DNA from: Pleurotus djamor
Taxonomy: Eukaryota; Basidiomycota; Agaricomycetes; Agaricales; Pleurotaceae
Length of the DNA stretch: 64,000 nucleotides
Assembly (NCBI GenBank): GCA_029747585.1
Contig: JAPEVF010000139.1
Coordinates: forward strand, 1 to 64,000
Direction: 5' to 3'
Under the pieces are notes generated by a model, which was not told the origin of the DNA, did not search any database, and saw nothing but the letters and a program-made list of their open reading frames with translations. The position numbers and the translations under genes are program-made. This document shows, piece after piece, positions 9,736 to 21,961 of this stretch (within the stretch, counting starts at the first letter, position 1; every line of letters begins with the position of its first letter).

Positions 9736-12700
9736 TTAGAAGTCCTTGGGGAGAACCTGTTGCAGTTCCGGATCTAGATCCCACCAGACCTCGTCCCGAA
9801 CAGGCAATTTCTTGCAGGGCTTGGAAGGATCGGCGTACATTCGAGTGAAGATAGGACTTGAGTCGGTATGTCGATAGAAGTCGAGGACACGAAGGGAGGG
9901 GAGGGTGTTCATGATATCACGCATGACGGGTTCCGGATCAGCTTGATTGGCATCGTCATCATACTCCTGATCGCACCAGATCTTGAGGTACTCAAGTTTC
10001 TTGTTGTCCTTGAGCAGAGGCGCGTGCGTTCGGAACTCTTCTAAAAACTGGCACTAGAGAATCGTCGGCATTTGTACAGGTAGATAAGCACATGAGAAAA
10101 CACTCACTTCATCAGGAGCAAAAGTCAGAGATCGCAGATTTGGGAAACGACGGGCATACTGCAGCAGCTCTTCTACCCAACTTTCATCGAAACCACTGAG
10201 GTGCTGGACCGATGTAAATACATGATCAGGAGTATCCACAGGTTCCCCCACTCGGGGCGGCATCATTATACCAAAATGAGTGATGTTCCAGTGGGGCAAA
10301 AGGATATCAGTCGAAGGACATGGAACAATGAGCTGCTGAAGGCGGGGTAGTGCGTTTCCAGAAAGCTGAGGAAGACTGATGTGGGGGGATGATATCCGTT
10401 CGATGGTGGGATGTGCCTCTAGGAATGCTTTGAATAATGCCGCTTCTTCGTCTGAACCATCGATGCGTTCCCATGAAAATTTAGTGAGCTGGGGGAAGCG
10501 GAGGTGCGCGAAGTAATCGATTGGGATAGAACTCATTGACAGGGATTGAAGCTGCGTCAGTCGCTTCAGGGTATCGACGACAGTGTCTGGTTCGTCTTTG
10601 TAGATGCTTGTGTCGAAACCTACATCGAAGTGATGGACAAGTGAAGCAGCGCGCCCGTCGGTTTGAACGATCTGCTGACGGAATTCCTTCCACTCTGCTA
10701 ACGAGGAAATAACCACGGCCTCGTAGGGTGATTCATCCTTATTCTCGAGGCTTGGGGTGCTAGGAGAAGGCTGCTCTGACACGGCAGCGTCCTTAGAAAC
10801 AAGTTCCTGAACCTCGGGGTCTACCGTCCAGAAGCGGGAGAGGGATGGAAGCTCCAACTTCTTGCAGGGCTTCGAGGCATCGGCATACATTCGGGTGAAG
10901 ATACGATCCGGGTCCGTATGTCGATAAAAGTCAAGAACGCGAAGGGAAGGAATCGCATCCATGATGTCCCGCATGATGGGTTCCGGCTCCGCCTGATTCC
11001 CATCATTATCACACTCTTGGCCGCACCAAAGGTTAAAGTACTCAAGCTTCTTGTTGCCTTTTAGCTTTGAGGCAAGGTCTCGCATTTCCTCCAATGCTTG
11101 GTACTAGACACGAATCAATCAGAGGTGAATATATAGACAACATCCAAGTGAGAACTTACCTCATCAGGCGCAAAAACGAGATGCTGCAAATTCGGGAGTC
11201 GGCTTGCGAATTCCATAAACTCGTCTGGATATGCTTCATCATACCCTATGAAACGCTGAATTTTTGGGAGGGCGCGTTCAGCGACGTCTGCAGGGAGTTC
11301 AGAGGCATCCGCTCTCATCACGCCAAGTCCAGTAATATTCCAATGGGGCAGTAAGTTCGTAGCCAAAGGAGCCCAAACGGTCAGGTCTTTAAGATGAGGT
11401 AGAACTTGGCTGGTAAGCTCGGGGAAGTCGCAGACACGGGGNAACATGTAGCTTTTCAATCTTGGGATGAGCTTCAAGGAATCTAGCGAATGGTGTCATG
11501 TCTTCGTCCGTATCAAAATGGCCATCCCATGAGAAGGAAGTCAATTTAGGGAGTCGAAGGGGGGTGAACGACTGGGCCGAGATGTAACCAATTGTCAAAG
11601 TCTCGAGTTCCGTGAATAGTTTGAGGGTATCTGGGATGCTGCTCGATAGGGCATCATCGTAGGTTCGAACACCTCCTGCACTGTAGGATGATTTATGCAA
11701 CACCACATTGAGTTCTCGGACAAGGGGAGCGATGCGACCGTTACTTTGGATGACCTTCTGATGGAGTTCTTTCAACTCAGAAAACGACAAAATGGTCTGT
11801 CGTTTGTAGTGAGAAGCCTCCAAGGCGTCCAAGCCAACCGCAGCAACGGGACCCAAAACCTCTTTTACAGCTTCCTTGAAGATCTCACATCCTTTCGCGA
11901 GATCCTCCTCAGAGATGTTCAGAGGTGGGATGAACCGAATGGTTTCGTAAACACTCGTGGTAAGGATGAGCAAGTTCTTCTCAATGCACTTGGCCGCAAC
12001 CTGGCTAGCTATCTTATCCGGCACAAACCCAGGATTTGTAGCATCGTACGAAGAGCCTGGGGATGCGAACTCAATCGCCACCATGAGGCCGCGACCACGC
12101 ACATCCGTGATAAGGGATGGGTACTCTGCCTTTAAAGAGTTGAGGAACGAGAAGAGCTGTTCGGACCTATAAAACGCCAATATTAGCTTAGTCAAGCAAA
12201 AGCTAGCTGGAGGGCATACCGGGGCTTGACGTTATCCAGGACGTTTTCCTCGTGCATAGCATCGGCAACTGCACAAGCAGCCGCACAAGAGACAGCATTT
12301 CCTGCATAAGTACCGCCCTATTTCAAAGCATAAGTGGCTTGGATGGTGGTTGAGAGAGGTAATAGCACGGACCATCGAACCGGGAAGTAACTTGTCGGTG
12401 AGCTCCTGACGACTTACCACGCCACTGAGAGGGAAACCGTTTGCCAGGCCCTTGAATCTGCATTTCAGACAAAGTGTCCATCACGGTGGGACGAGGTACA
12501 TACCTTTGCGATAACGAGGATATCCGGTTTAACGCCCGACTCCTGGATAGCAAAGAATCCACTTTCTTTCCCTTTTCCGGCGGTACGGCCAAATCCACTT
12601 TGAACTTCGTCGATGATGAGTAAGATGCCATGCTGGTCACAGATATTCCGAAGGCCTTGCAGGAACTCAGCGGGTGCAGGTACGTAACCACCCTCTCCGA

Positions 12701-13574
12701 TAACCGGTTCGACCAAGATCGCCGCGGTATCCTTGGGCGTTGTTTGCTGGGAAAGAAGAAGATCGAGTTGATAGAGCGAGTCCCGAGTCAATTTTGATGT
12801 AGGTGTCGAGGGTGAGACATTCCATTGATGCCAGTACGGGAACGGTGTGGTAAAGACGCCCGGCTGCAAAGAAGCTGAGCAAAAGATGACTCCACAGGAA
12901 TGATCATGGACCCACTGACCATGAGAGGCATAAATCCTTGAGAATAGACTGTCTTGCTTTTGGTTACCGCCATGGCCCCGAAGGTTCGACCGTGATATGC
13001 GCCTACAAACGAGTCAGCGCACAAAATAGGTGACTATGGATGAGACAGCCTTACCTTGCATGGTTATGATGTTCTGGCGGCCGGTGATCGTTCTCGCCAT
13101 CTTAATGGCCGCCTCAACCGCCTCTGAGCCAGAGTTCCAGAAGAAGAACGAGTCCAAAGACTTATGGGGCATCATTGGCAACAGCTTCTGGATAAGACGA
13201 AGATATGGCTCGTGGAAAGCAATACCGCACTGAACCAACTTCTCAGTATACTCCCATGGATGAGTGTGAGCAGCAACCTACTTGAGCATGCACAATGTTC
13301 ATGCACTGGTCAGCAGCAGCTTTGCTGACTTTTGGATGGCAATGACCTTTTCAAGCTACGTTCAGCGACGTCCCACGACAACGAAGACCAGTCGCGCACC
13401 GAGGTTCGTAACGCCGATGCCAGAGCTAAAGTCAAGGATGCGACGACCGTCGTGCATATCAACATAGGACCCCTCCCCCTTCGTCATTATTCCATCCACG
13501 ACTTTCCCGAGCCCGCGGGTAACATTCTGTCTGGTTTCCAACAGAGAGGATGTCGTCGAAGTCGAAGATGCCAT
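9736..13574 (-). CDS. Class III aminotransferase fused to two leucine-rich units
   Basis: Ten exons: 13574-13400, 13346-13282, 13229-13055, 13002-12920, 12863-12504, 12450-12373, 12317-12220, 12166-11160, 11103-10108, 10053-9736. Residues 1 to about 450 are a complete PLP-dependent class III (4-aminobutyrate/GabT-like) aminotransferase. Seen are [26 protein letters not shown], a PVIGEGGY segment, [14 protein letters not shown] and the cofactor lysine in [13 protein letters not shown]. No stop follows the normal end ([10 protein letters not shown]). The frame runs on into two units of roughly 330 residues with leucine-rich, F-box-protein-like composition, both containing [13 protein letters not shown] and [13 protein letters not shown]. 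Total about 1117 aa once the single N at 11442 is treated as an extra base. A missed terminal intron between domains cannot be excluded. Confidence 0.8.
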
Positions 13575-16500
13575 TCTTGCGGCCCCAGTGCGACGACACT
13601 GGTCCTGGCAATGGCGGAATGCAACGCGGGGGATCCCTCCAACACGCAACATCAGCGCCGGGGATGATGGTGGTGCAGGTTCAAGATAAAAAAATCGTTC
13701 GGAGCGGCCGTGTGAGCCCCCTGACCGACGCGTGAACGCGTTTTTTTTTATTTAAACTCTGCATTATATACTACAACAAGTATGATATAACTACTAAGAC
13801 GCGGTGTGGGTTGTACCCGGTTGGTACAGCTATGGTTGGGCATAATTTGGTTCTTCCATGGTCGGTGTGGTCGGCTATGGTTCTTCGGAAGGGATTGTCT
13901 GGGTGTGAGGGTCAGGTCTTCGGACCACGGTCATTCTAGCACACAGTACGTACCTCACGGCCATTCTAGGTAGCATCTATGCTTTCATGTATCCTCCTGC
14001 GCTTCGTCTATGCTCGTATGCTTGTAGTTTACCTACGGACTCTTCTGTATCTCGTGACTACGCGTTTTCGGCTATCTCCGTAGTGTACTTGTCGCGTTTC
14101 CCAGCCTTTCGTGTACTCTAGTCTGGTCAACGCAGGTTCTTGCCACTCGGATTCCTGGAGCATTCCTCCAAGCTAGGATTCTTAGTAGTGCCCATTACAC
14201 TGGGTCTGGTACTATAGTTGAATCGTTGGCATAGCCAAACGGCATGCGCAGAAAGTTTACAGTCATTCCGGACTCAAAGGGCAACCCACCTTTGGCAGGA
14301 GGCCATGCTGTCTTCCTTCGTTGTTGAAGTGCGAGAATAACTTCAGTAGCCTGTGGGAGGCAGACGACGCCGAGCCTCGAGAACTGGGAACCAACCTCAG
14401 GAAACCAGGAGATGGTTTCGAGTTCAAGGGAGCGATGGCGCCTGGAGGGGTATGTAGAGGGTGCTCATATGATGGAAATAGACTCGGGGTCAAGCGATCA
14501 GAAGCAGAGTCGGCCCCAGTCAAGCAGTCAGTTGGGCGGGCGTGGTCAATGGCAAATGGCAGTAAGACATGAATGAGGAGATGGACGTGATGAAAGCTGG
14601 AGAAGACCGAAGAGTGTATCATGGTGAAAGAAAACTTGGAAGGGGTCCCGGGGGGCGGCTGAGGGGGGTTTCCCAAGGAACTTGGGGTCCTCAAGTTTAC
14701 GGGTTGGATGGGGATGCATAGCTATGGATGAATCGAAAACTTGGTACGTAAAGATCGACATTAATGTAGGGGAAGGACTTAATGAAGGGTGGGTTTGCAA
14801 TGCAAGTCGGGTTGTGCCTTAAAACGGGGTGGAATTAGTGAAGTAGCATGAGAGAATTTGAGGGGGAGTGACCNATGAAGTGATCTTGAGAACTCGCCGA
14901 CTCGGATTATCCGATAGCGCGAAGGTACCGGCATGCTCTGCAGCTGACAGTCGAAGTTGAAAACGATAAGTCGAAGTTGGTGGAGTCTATAGCAAAGGTG
15001 GAGTTCTTCATGTTGAAATCGGGGGTGGCGAGACGACGACGAAGGGTCCGATGTGGTGGCCATGTTGGAAGAGAGGAAAATACTAGCTGTGGTGCAGGAC
15101 CAGTCTCCTCCATTGGTATGTGAAGTTCACAATGTGCACGCTCCAAGTCAACGCTCGACTTCAAATGATTTGGGAGTGGCTCCGCCCTTCTTCGAGGAAG
15201 TTTGACTAATCTTTTCTAGAAGCTAGTAGGACATGTTGCGGGGGTAGGAAGGGTTGCTCGAAGCAGATCTGCCGCCTGTTCCAGCGGCGCAGTGACTTTC
15301 TAAGAGCCACTGCGAAAGGGCGCGTACAATAAGAAATCATACTAGGATCGGAAGGTAGAGAGTCGGCTCGCGAGCTCAAAGGACGGAAGTCGTGAGAGTC
15401 GTTTCAGAAAGTTGGAGTCTCGTGGATACGTGAATGTTGACTACGTCTTGCGTATACGAGAGTCTTGATGATGCGTAGGACGCGTAGAAAGGGGCCCTTA
15501 GTGGAAGCCGCCAGCTGGGACGGGTTGGAATAACTTCAACGCGTCCTGCTTACGGCTGCGATGAGTCTGTGACCCGCGGGTCCTGTGGCCCTAAGACAGG
15601 GTCCCTCCTGCACTCGAGTAGGAACGCCATGACCCGGCGTCTGGGGTTGTCGAGACCGTTCGCGACGGTGAAGGTTGGTTGGAAAGAAAATTAGAGTATT
15701 GTTCAACCTGGCAATGCGTCACGGCCAGGAGATCCCAAGTTGCCGCCGACTCGCCCAAAGTCTTCGAAGAACTCCATGACTCAATTGCAGCTACCATGGA
15801 GTCCCTGTATTCGAGGATCCTGTAATAACCGTAGTTATTGAATTCCTCGAGCAATGTGTGTCACTTGTGTAGAGTGAGAAGATGGGGAGGAGCGCACTGT
15901 AAAGGGGAAACACAGTATGCCATTTTATGTAAGAAGAAACGTCTACTTTACGTAGCTTATCCTAGCAGCAAATTCTCTCCAAACAGTTCCAAGAAGTTGA
16001 ACTAAGAGCTTGCAAAGACAATGCAAAGAGGAGGAGAAGGCAGAGCTCGATCGGATTCGGTGACAATTCTGAAGACGGAGGTCCTGGACACATGTCAATT
16101 AATTCGTTTAGATGAGCTACATAGAATACGCAGAAGACGTTCTGTCGTATTCTCGTTCAGTCGACATGTCGTTGAGGTCGCATTTTATCCAAATTTTATC
16201 TTGATTTTATCGCATTTTGTTTGCGTTGGAGCGTTGCTTGGGCGCCTAAACGAAGCGCTGATCCTTTCTTATTGTTTTCCGGCCTTTTGTCCCACCAAAC
16301 GTCACTTGGACAGGCATGGCTTTCTTACAATAACTTCCCTTCGTGCAGATGTGACCGGTTGAAGCGACCGGAGCGATAGTTCCTTCAAATGGCGCCCCAG
16401 CCTAGCAACCTCTTTCTCGACATGACAGTCTGTGGGCGTCGACTTGCAATTATCTTCTCCTTTGCAACGGCAACGAAAGCGCGATAATTGTCATGGCTGG

Positions 16501-16759
16501 TCAATACTTAAGTCATGCTGCGCGGATCGTGACAAGAACTCAGCAACGACCTACGCTACTATCCCCACGACTTCCTGGCCTCGTAGCTTTGCTGGTCAAA
16601 CTCACCTTAATTTGCTCAACGAAGCCAGAACTTATTGAACTAAAATACGCTTCATTATATTCACCTACTTTAACAGGTGCGTCCTTCCATCTTTGACGAG
16701 ATTCTCATGACTGATATAACTTTTTCTTCTCTCATGCTTTCACAGAAATATATTGAGAC
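13575..16759. other. 3.2 kb without a supported gene
   Basis: Short frames on both strands (for example 14694-14263 minus, 15854-15591 minus, 16021-16362 plus) show no domain, start context or splice partners. An ambiguous base lies at 14874 and a T8 run near 13741. The left end is the promoter of the aminotransferase gene, the right end that of the next gene. Confidence 0.4.
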
Positions 16760-18481
16760 ATGTCTACTCGACCTGCTCGATCGTCACGAATGTCCACGAA
16801 GGCACCTACGCCTGTTGCTCTGGGTACCGGAGTCTCCGTCATGCTCACCAAAATCCGAACCAAAATCCGTCAAACCGCCAACCAGTTCCGTCGCACCAAA
16901 CGTCGTACCTCCACCTCGGACAGCCTTACTCCTAGCGTCGTCTCTATTCCGGTTGAACTCACTCTCCCATACACCCGCCCTACCTTGAGCCAGTCTTCCT
17001 TGATAAGCCAAGATATGGTCGCGGAAGAGGATGCCTGGTGGATACGAGATCGGCAATCCCATCCACCCTTCGTACCAGGCGTACCTTCCTGGGCGACTCC
17101 GCTTCCCTCCCCTCTTGACCTGGAGGATCCATCGTTTACCCTCCCGTGCTGGCCAGTTGAACAAGTTGTCGAATGTTCATCTTTTGACGGGGAAGAAATG
17201 GATACCGCTTCTTATTCCTCACCCTCCAGTGGGACTACCTCGTTTTCTATACCATCCTCCCAATCTACTCTCAGTGAATCTATACACTCCGTAGACAGAA
17301 GCACCCCACCATATCCCTCCGCAGCATCTTCCCCAAGGCAAGCCTTCCAGACTGATGATTCAAGACTCTACAACGATGACAACGCGCTAACAATGGACCT
17401 TACCATGTGCGACGCTAACGATCACGAAATACGCCATGATAATGACGCTCTGCCGTACTACGGTACTACACTCATACCACTCCCAAAAACGCCTATACCC
17501 ACTCCTGCACCCAAAACCGAGTGCGAGGGTGTCAAGCGCTTATCAAAACAGCTCCCCGCTTCTGTATGTGACCTTTGATCTATCGCTGAACGGGAACCTC
17601 ATTGTTGCCCCCTCTCATAGACATCTCTCGCCTATAATTTTCACGGACCAAATCTCTGCGTTACGGTTTCCGCCCCGGATCCATGCGATTCGGCCCATCA
17701 CAACCTGGCTATCGACGAAATCTTCAGGGAGATGGCCTTGAAACCAGACCTTGCCTCCATTGACGTCACCGTCCCCACAGGCTGTGACGATCTACCCTAC
17801 GCCGCGAAGCTGATGGATGATATCCTCTGTGTCCTACAAGGTTGCTCGATTGCTCCTCAGTCGATCGCCGTAGGCTTCCCTTTTATAGATCATGACGGCT
17901 TCGATAATACCATTCCACTCGTCGTCCTCGACGACGACGACACTCCTCCCAAACAGTTCCGAAAAATTGTCAGCCCTATCGAACAGCGAACTCCACCAAG
18001 TGTCGACCGCCTCGAACGAATACCCTCGCTCACAAAATGGTGGCACCATGGCCGTATCAACTTATCCCAGCTTAGCTCTCTCATCATCGCATACCCCCTT
18101 CATTTAGATGACTTTTATAGCCTCGTATCTTCAGGCAAGCATGTCAGGGAACTATCAATAGGTTCCTTGGTCACCTCTCGAGAGGTTGGAACGCCTAAAG
18201 CGACAATCGTCCTCGACAAGTTAGCGCGTCTCAGCATCGCTTCAGACGCTGGCTTGCATTCAGTCTTTCGACATGTCCGGATGCCAGGGATCAAACGATT
18301 GAGGTTGCTCATGGGAGGTGGCATGACCACGCCACATCGCTACAACTTACCTTGGGATACCTTGGACTACATCTTGGTTCAATGCGCGATGACAAGTGGT
18401 GTGGAAGATACACTGTGGAAGCTTTGTGGGGAGCGAAACGAAAGCCGGATGATAACGATAACGAACACCGCTGAAAAGTAG
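16760..18481 (+). CDS. Unknown protein with leucine-rich C-terminal half
   Basis: Two exons, 16760-17563 and 17621-18481, phase 0, about 554 aa. The N-terminus is strongly basic (SSRMSTKAP, KIRTKIRQTANQFRRTKRR), then a Ser/Pro/Thr-rich disordered stretch to about residue 270. The second exon has LRR-like phrases (LSQLSSLIIAYPLHLDDFYSL, MPGIKRLRLLMGG, WDTLDYILVQC) like those in the C-terminal parts of fungal F-box proteins, but I see no F-box. It converges tail to tail with the F-box gene at 18574. Function unknown. Confidence 0.75.
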
Positions 18482-18573
18482 ACAGAGTAAGGGTACTCCA
18501 TTTGAGAACACAACTTTGGTTTAGAGTATATAACACATTTTATGATTTATGATAAAAGCACTAAGGCCATAAT

Positions 18574-20016
18574 TTACTCGCAAGCATAAAAAACTACTTC
18601 GAGACCTCCCTCATTGAGGGATCTCAGATAATCCTCGTCCTGCCAGTGACGACCTTTTAGCCCGAGCTCAATCTTGGAAAAGAGATGAAACTGTCTTAAT
18701 CGAGATAAGAGCAAGGATTCGATATAGCCATCTGGAGATTCACAACACCCAAGTTGAAGTTTCTCAAGGAGGGGGAAACCATCACTGGGGGAGCGAGCTG
18801 GGGCCGAAAAGAGTGGATCAAGGATCAGATTCGTAACGGGGGACTCCGGTAAATATAGTTCCTTCAGCTTCTTGAAGCAAGGCAGGCGGATATACTCGAG
18901 TAGTTCAGCTTCTTGGATGGAATCATCGGAATAGGAAAGGACCTCTAGCTGGCTCCCGGATTGAGCGAGCATCTGTGCAAGGGCTCTACAGTCTCTTCGC
19001 CCATCGGAAGGCAGTTGATATGATGTTTGAAGTCTACGAAGGTTGGGCAAGCGAAGGCGGTGATAGATAGTAGAGAGATTGACGAGCGAGTCCAGGGTGA
19101 GGGTGTGCAGTTGGGAGGAAAGGATTTCTTGAGGTAGGGTGGTGACGACCTCCTCAGTGATAAGCGTCAGTGACAGCTCGCAGAGATCCTGACATTGAGC
19201 CAGGACGACGCCAATCATGTCTGAGGAATAGACACCACTCAGTAACAGCTTCGTGAGCTGGTTGCAAGCCATGTAAGCGTGAGGAATATCCCCCCACCAC
19301 GAAAGCGAGGTGATGGGAGCGCTTTGCTGTAGGATAGTCATCACCGCATCGACGACAATCGGAGGACAGTTACGGAGTTGGATGGCAGCATCATTCAGCA
19401 ATGGAAATTGGCATGCTGAAATGTACGGTAATAGTGGATGTATAGATCCTTGCAAGTCAAGTCGGAGCGACTTTAGGCGGTGAGTGTGAGATTGCATCAA
19501 TGACCAAATCGAAGCCAGTTCAAGAGTGTGCTGTGAGGATGATTCACCCTCGCTGACGATTGAAAGAAGGATAGGGCAGGTTCCCGAGCGCCTCAGGAAG
19601 GTGGAAACGCGGTGTGCGGTGGTTGTAGTCGGGTTTCTGACAGAAATTGCGCTCCAAAGAAAGGGCATGCAAAGCACGATACTTCTCCAACGGCGGCAAA
19701 CATGGCTGATGGTGACCTTGTGCCCATGGCGCGGAGTCTGGGAAGGCCAATCGCAATACGAAAATATGTGGCAGAGAACTTCGACGGGAAGCTCGTGGAT
19801 TGGAGGCATGGGAAGCATACGTCCGTTTGAGTTCCCAAGTTGATTGTGAGCTACCGATGGAAATGAAAGCAAAGGTAGAAGCCCTGGGGAGAGTGGGATG
19901 GATGGGCGCCTCGATGGGACGAAAAGAGTGGGCTGAAGGTACAGCGGCGACGGGGCGAACCACGGCTTAGAGCGCGACGGGCTATGAGGAGCTGGGTATC
20001 CCATAGTTGAGATCAT
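18574..20016 (-). CDS. F-box/leucine-rich protein E
   Basis: A single exon of 480 aa. The F-box is at residues about 72-125: IHELPVEVLCHIFSYC, then ISHVCRRWRSIVLCMPFLWS. The rest has irregular leucine-rich strands (LKSLRLDL, LTKLLLSG, LHTLTLDSL, LRRLQTSY). Proteins of this type recruit substrates to SCF ubiquitin ligases through Skp1; the target here is unknown. The start is ATG at 20016, and a second ATG follows four codons later. The first 65 residues are proline-rich and not conserved in the neighbour at 20608-21351, which is a shorter paralog. Confidence 0.85.
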   Translation of the reverse strand: MISTMGYPAPHSPSRSKPWFAPSPLYLQPTLFVPSRRPSIPLSPGLLPLLSFPSVAHNQLGNSNGRMLPMPPIHELPVEVLCHIFSYCDWPSQTPRHGHKVTISHVCRRWRSIVLCMPFLWSAISVRNPTTTTAHRVSTFLRRSGTCPILLSIVSEGESSSQHTLELASIWSLMQSHTHRLKSLRLDLQGSIHPLLPYISACQFPLLNDAAIQLRNCPPIVVDAVMTILQQSAPITSLSWWGDIPHAYMACNQLTKLLLSGVYSSDMIGVVLAQCQDLCELSLTLITEEVVTTLPQEILSSQLHTLTLDSLVNLSTIYHRLRLPNLRRLQTSYQLPSDGRRDCRALAQMLAQSGSQLEVLSYSDDSIQEAELLEYIRLPCFKKLKELYLPESPVTNLILDPLFSAPARSPSDGFPLLEKLQLGCCESPDGYIESLLLSRLRQFHLFSKIELGLKGRHWQDEDYLRSLNEGGLEVVFYACE

Positions 20017-20607
20017 ATTGAGTCTACTTCAAAGTCAACACGGTATCAAGCATTCTAACCACAGTAACTCACCAGAATATCGCTGTGGTATATGGTGGTT
20101 CAAAACGAACGACCAAAGCCACCCTTTTAAGACCACCCGTGCCAAAAGACGAGTACAAAGCTTATCCAAGTCGTGGTCATCGACAACGAGTTCAGATAGT
20201 CAGGTTGGCAGCCAAGTTAACTAAAACAGGATTGTCTTGTACTGAGTTCAAGACCGCGAAGCACGCTTGAACATGTATCGCGTTATGGGTCCAAGTTTAC
20301 GCGATAGATATAAAGGAGCACCCATATCCAGAGTTCTCGGTCCCATGTATCCAAGGTAACGAAGAGAAGGTCGTGAGCGAAGTTCGAGGTGTGTATGACA
20401 GAAATGGAACAAGGAACTTGGTTGGCGCTAATTGAGCGCCCTGTATGTATGTCAGGAGCGCTTCAGGGGGAATTGCTAACGCTAGGGGACAGAAATCGTT
20501 CGCTGTCAGTGTGTCGGCTTTCTCGCGACGTTCAATAGACAGCAGTGCGTGCATATACTCTAAGTAGTGTGATATATATGAGCACAGTGAAGCCGAAGTG
20601 GCTACTA
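20017..20607. other. Between F-box genes
   Basis: A minus-strand 85-codon frame (20554-20297) lies downstream of the short F-box gene but does not resemble the missing C-terminal half. Otherwise nothing seen. Confidence 0.4.
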
Positions 20608-21351
20608 CTACCTAATGGTCATGGCGTTGTCCACATCGCATCCTTGAAGTGGACTGTAGTCTAATTCGCTTCTGCTCGGTCGCACAGATTCAATCTGTAG
20701 AGTCTCCAAGTCTCTACACCATAGCAGAATCGTTTCAATGATGAAAGAGGGGTAGGCTCCAGTCAGTGTGAGCCTTTTAAGTCTTGCCCAACTGTCGTCC
20801 TCGGGTATATGAACCCCTCCATCCCAGTGTAAAGATGTGATCTTGGATCGGCTGAATAATGTCGGCCATAAACCTTCGATTTCTTCTATAGGTGTGAAAG
20901 ACAGTTGGAGCGAAAGCGTCGCCAAATGATGTAGGTTGACTTGCTGTAGGTAGCGAACCACGTATTCCAAGCTTCCGAACGCTTTGATTTCCAACGACTT
21001 GATGGGTTGTTGTCCCAGAAGGTCGCAGACCTTTCCTAGTATATTGGAATCGGAGTCCTCTGCGTCTAGTCCTGGAGAATATTCGAGGCGTAGCCGAAGG
21101 GGCAGGTTCTTGGTGCGCTGGACAAGATTTTTGATCCGTTCATAATCACCTTTCGAGCATGACGGACTTCGCACAGCAATGTTGGTCCAGATTGTGGGCA
21201 TACCGAGAACCAATGCCCTCCAATGCCGACACACATGGCTTATTTTGATGTTCTCTGCGTGCCCAATTAACTCCTCGGCGCAATTTCTGAAGATTTCGTA
21301 GAAAATCTCAACAGGGAGCCTGGAGACTGGGGTAGTTGAAAAAGGAGTCAT
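20608..21351 (-). CDS. Short F-box protein F
   Basis: A single exon of 247 aa. F-box at residues 9-60 (VSRLPVEIFYEIFRNC, ISHVCRHWRALVLGMPTIWT). The leucine-rich part follows the same order as protein E (LKRLTLTGAYPSFIIETILLWC compares with LTKLLLSGVYSSDMIGVVLAQC), but the protein stops about half way along. It is therefore a truncated or naturally short paralog. ATG at 21351. Confidence 0.8.
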   Translation of the reverse strand: MTPFSTTPVSRLPVEIFYEIFRNCAEELIGHAENIKISHVCRHWRALVLGMPTIWTNIAVRSPSCSKGDYERIKNLVQRTKNLPLRLRLEYSPGLDAEDSDSNILGKVCDLLGQQPIKSLEIKAFGSLEYVVRYLQQVNLHHLATLSLQLSFTPIEEIEGLWPTLFSRSKITSLHWDGGVHIPEDDSWARLKRLTLTGAYPSFIIETILLWCRDLETLQIESVRPSRSELDYSPLQGCDVDNAMTIR

Positions 21352-21961
21352 AGATTAGAGGTCGAGGGAGGTATAGACAAGTCTTTGTTGTTGGGTGCGG
21401 CCGGCCGTACGTGGTGAAATACCTTGGTGAGTTTGAGTGATGCCTCCCAGAGTGTAATTATTTATGCAGAAATTGTGAGGTACTCTATTGCTTCGCTGGA
21501 TTGTCATTGACGAGCTGCTAAAGTATAATGGGAGGGAAAATGGCCTTGTGTTCGGGGGTTGAGCGCTAGTGAAGCATGTTCTTCTGAGCTTTACATGGTT
21601 GAATCCTTTGGGTTAATCCGTACTGGTCGGTAACACTTGTGGGTCCGTCATAGCACAATACTGCAAGGACTTGTTCGAATCGAAGTCAAAGCGTTCGGAT
21701 TCCGTGAGCACGACAAGAAACATGAGCTAGACATCTATTGCTTGCTAGCTGACTCCCGTGCCTAAGCCAGTGGATTATGGTGTTAGAGCTCTGTGCGTCA
21801 GCCAGAACAAGATACCTCCCGAAAGACATTTTTCGCCAATCAATGATTGTAGATAGGGTTTATCTCCTGAGTCCCTGAGGCGCCTGATTACTCATCCGAC
21901 ATTTCTCCTTGTCATTGAACGCTCGGACCAACTGCTGGCCACATCTCAAACACGAACCACG
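21352..21961. other. Divergent promoter region
   Basis: Separates the minus-strand F-box gene and the plus-strand RING gene. No open frame or repeat is evident; regulatory elements were not recognised. Confidence 0.4.

Noticed and set aside
18115..18330. Antisense frames within the gene at 16760-18481
   Set aside because: Shadow frames of a gene with a clear in-phase intron.
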